Shown: piece by piece, positions 21,360 to 21,654 of the stretch
Layout of the letters: each line of letters begins with the position of its first letter
How positions within the stretch are numbered: position 1 is the stretch's first letter
The notes under the pieces: model-generated
Databases searched by the model: none
Told to the model about the DNA's origin: nothing
Seen by the model: the letters and a program-made list of their open reading frames with translations, nothing else
Position numbers and translations under genes: made by a program
Origin: Pseudomonadota bacterium
GTDB taxonomy: Bacteria; Pseudomonadota; Alphaproteobacteria; Sphingomonadales; SMXR01
NCBI GenBank assembly: GCA_022571175.1
Contig: JACZYI010000010.1
Coordinates: 1 to 21,654, forward strand
Length of the DNA stretch: 21,654 nt
Direction: 5' to 3'

Positions 21360-21654
21360 ATGCGGAAATTAATCCATAAAGTAACAGTCGCTTGTAGCTT
21401 GGCTCTGTTGAGCCTGGCGGGATCTGCGGTGGCTGAAATTCCCCCCGAAGAGGAAGAAATTCTGGTGGCCAACAGCGACTGGAGTTATGCGCTCAGACGC
21501 GGGTTCGGCCAGTATCTTGATTTATTGGTCGAAGGCCAGACACTTACCGGCGAGCGGGTGTTGGGGCGTTATGACATGGAAGATTGTAATTATTGTGAAG
21601 GGCTGGAAGATAATTGCAATCAAACGGGCATTCGTGCACATGTGCTCACATCGC
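21360..21654 (+). CDS. Secreted protein, N-terminal part only (window end)
   Basis: The first 98 codons of a gene cut by the window. GGGAGGGA precedes the ATG. A signal peptide (HKVTVACSLALLSLAGSAVA) is cleaved near residue 25, followed by an acidic stretch (EIPPEEEEI). The mature part includes SDWSYALRRGFGQYLDLL and a Cys-bearing DCNYCEGLEDNCN near residues 76-88. I do not recognise the family from this portion. It diverges from the amidohydrolase lipoprotein across 150 bases; no convincing promoter is seen there. Confidence 0.65.
   Translation, partial: MRKLIHKVTVACSLALLSLAGSAVAEIPPEEEEILVANSDWSYALRRGFGQYLDLLVEGQTLTGERVLGRYDMEDCNYCEGLEDNCNQTGIRAHVLTS

Noticed and set aside
1..21654. CRISPR arrays, rRNA, intact tRNA genes or insertion sequences
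   Set aside because: No regularly spaced repeats, no tRNA cloverleaf, no rRNA-like stretch and no transposase gene were seen on either strand.

Overview
The window reads as a piece of an alphaproteobacterial chromosome, probably marine or aquatic, with a mobile element at its left edge. The clues are a PAS_5-type (PF07310-like) PAS protein, tightly packed genes with stop/start overlaps, mid-range GC in the core, and a TetR-HlyD-ABC exporter layout common in that class. I cannot name the genus.

Positions 1 to about 4.9 kb are accessory DNA, visibly more A/T-rich than the rest. Five genes run on the minus strand. A P4-type (DUF4102) tyrosine integrase overlaps an unrecognised 351-aa gene. After a short regulatory gap comes an overlapping trio: an excisionase-like HTH protein, an HTH/zinc-ribbon protein and a second tyrosine recombinase of another family. 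Three copies of a CTTG(A)CCCACAA motif lie in front of the P4-type integrase. A sequence resembling a tRNA 3' end and a broken DUF6538-type integrase remnant mark the right edge.

Positions 4.85 to 8.3 kb hold a TfoX-N-domain protein, a minus-strand pair (PAS protein, then a DHDPS/NAL-family aldolase) and a secreted M20 amidohydrolase. A 51-aa secreted protein with its own hairpin terminator sits at 8.35-8.51 kb on the minus strand; it is easily missed.

Positions 8.7 to 12.2 kb look like a metal-uptake operon, most likely for zinc: a His/Cys-bearing small exported protein, an outer-membrane beta-barrel, a ZnuA-like binding protein and a ZnuB-like permease. No ATPase gene is present. Then come msrA, a small secreted Cys-rich protein, a YciA-type acyl-CoA thioesterase, a CBS-pair protein and a patatin-like phospholipase.

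Positions 15.3 to 19.0 kb form a four-gene exporter operon: TetR regulator, HlyD membrane-fusion protein, ABC ATPase and ABC-2 permease. Every junction is an ATGA overlap, and an operator-like palindrome overlaps the promoter. The HlyD gene is split into two frames. The break falls on a T TTG GGT heptamer with a Shine-Dalgarno-like GAAGGA 11 bases upstream, so it is a point indel, a sequence error or programmed -1 frameshifting.

Positions 19.05 to 21.65 kb hold a nitroreductase-fold protein that keeps the Glu/Tyr/Lys set of iodotyrosine deiodinase, a lipoprotein-type amidohydrolase, and the start of a secreted protein cut by the window end.

The most notable items are the split HlyD gene with recoding-like signals, the deiodinase-like flavoprotein, the ATPase-less metal operon with its unusual partners, the 51-aa secreted protein, and the double-integrase element with its unrecognised co-translated gene.
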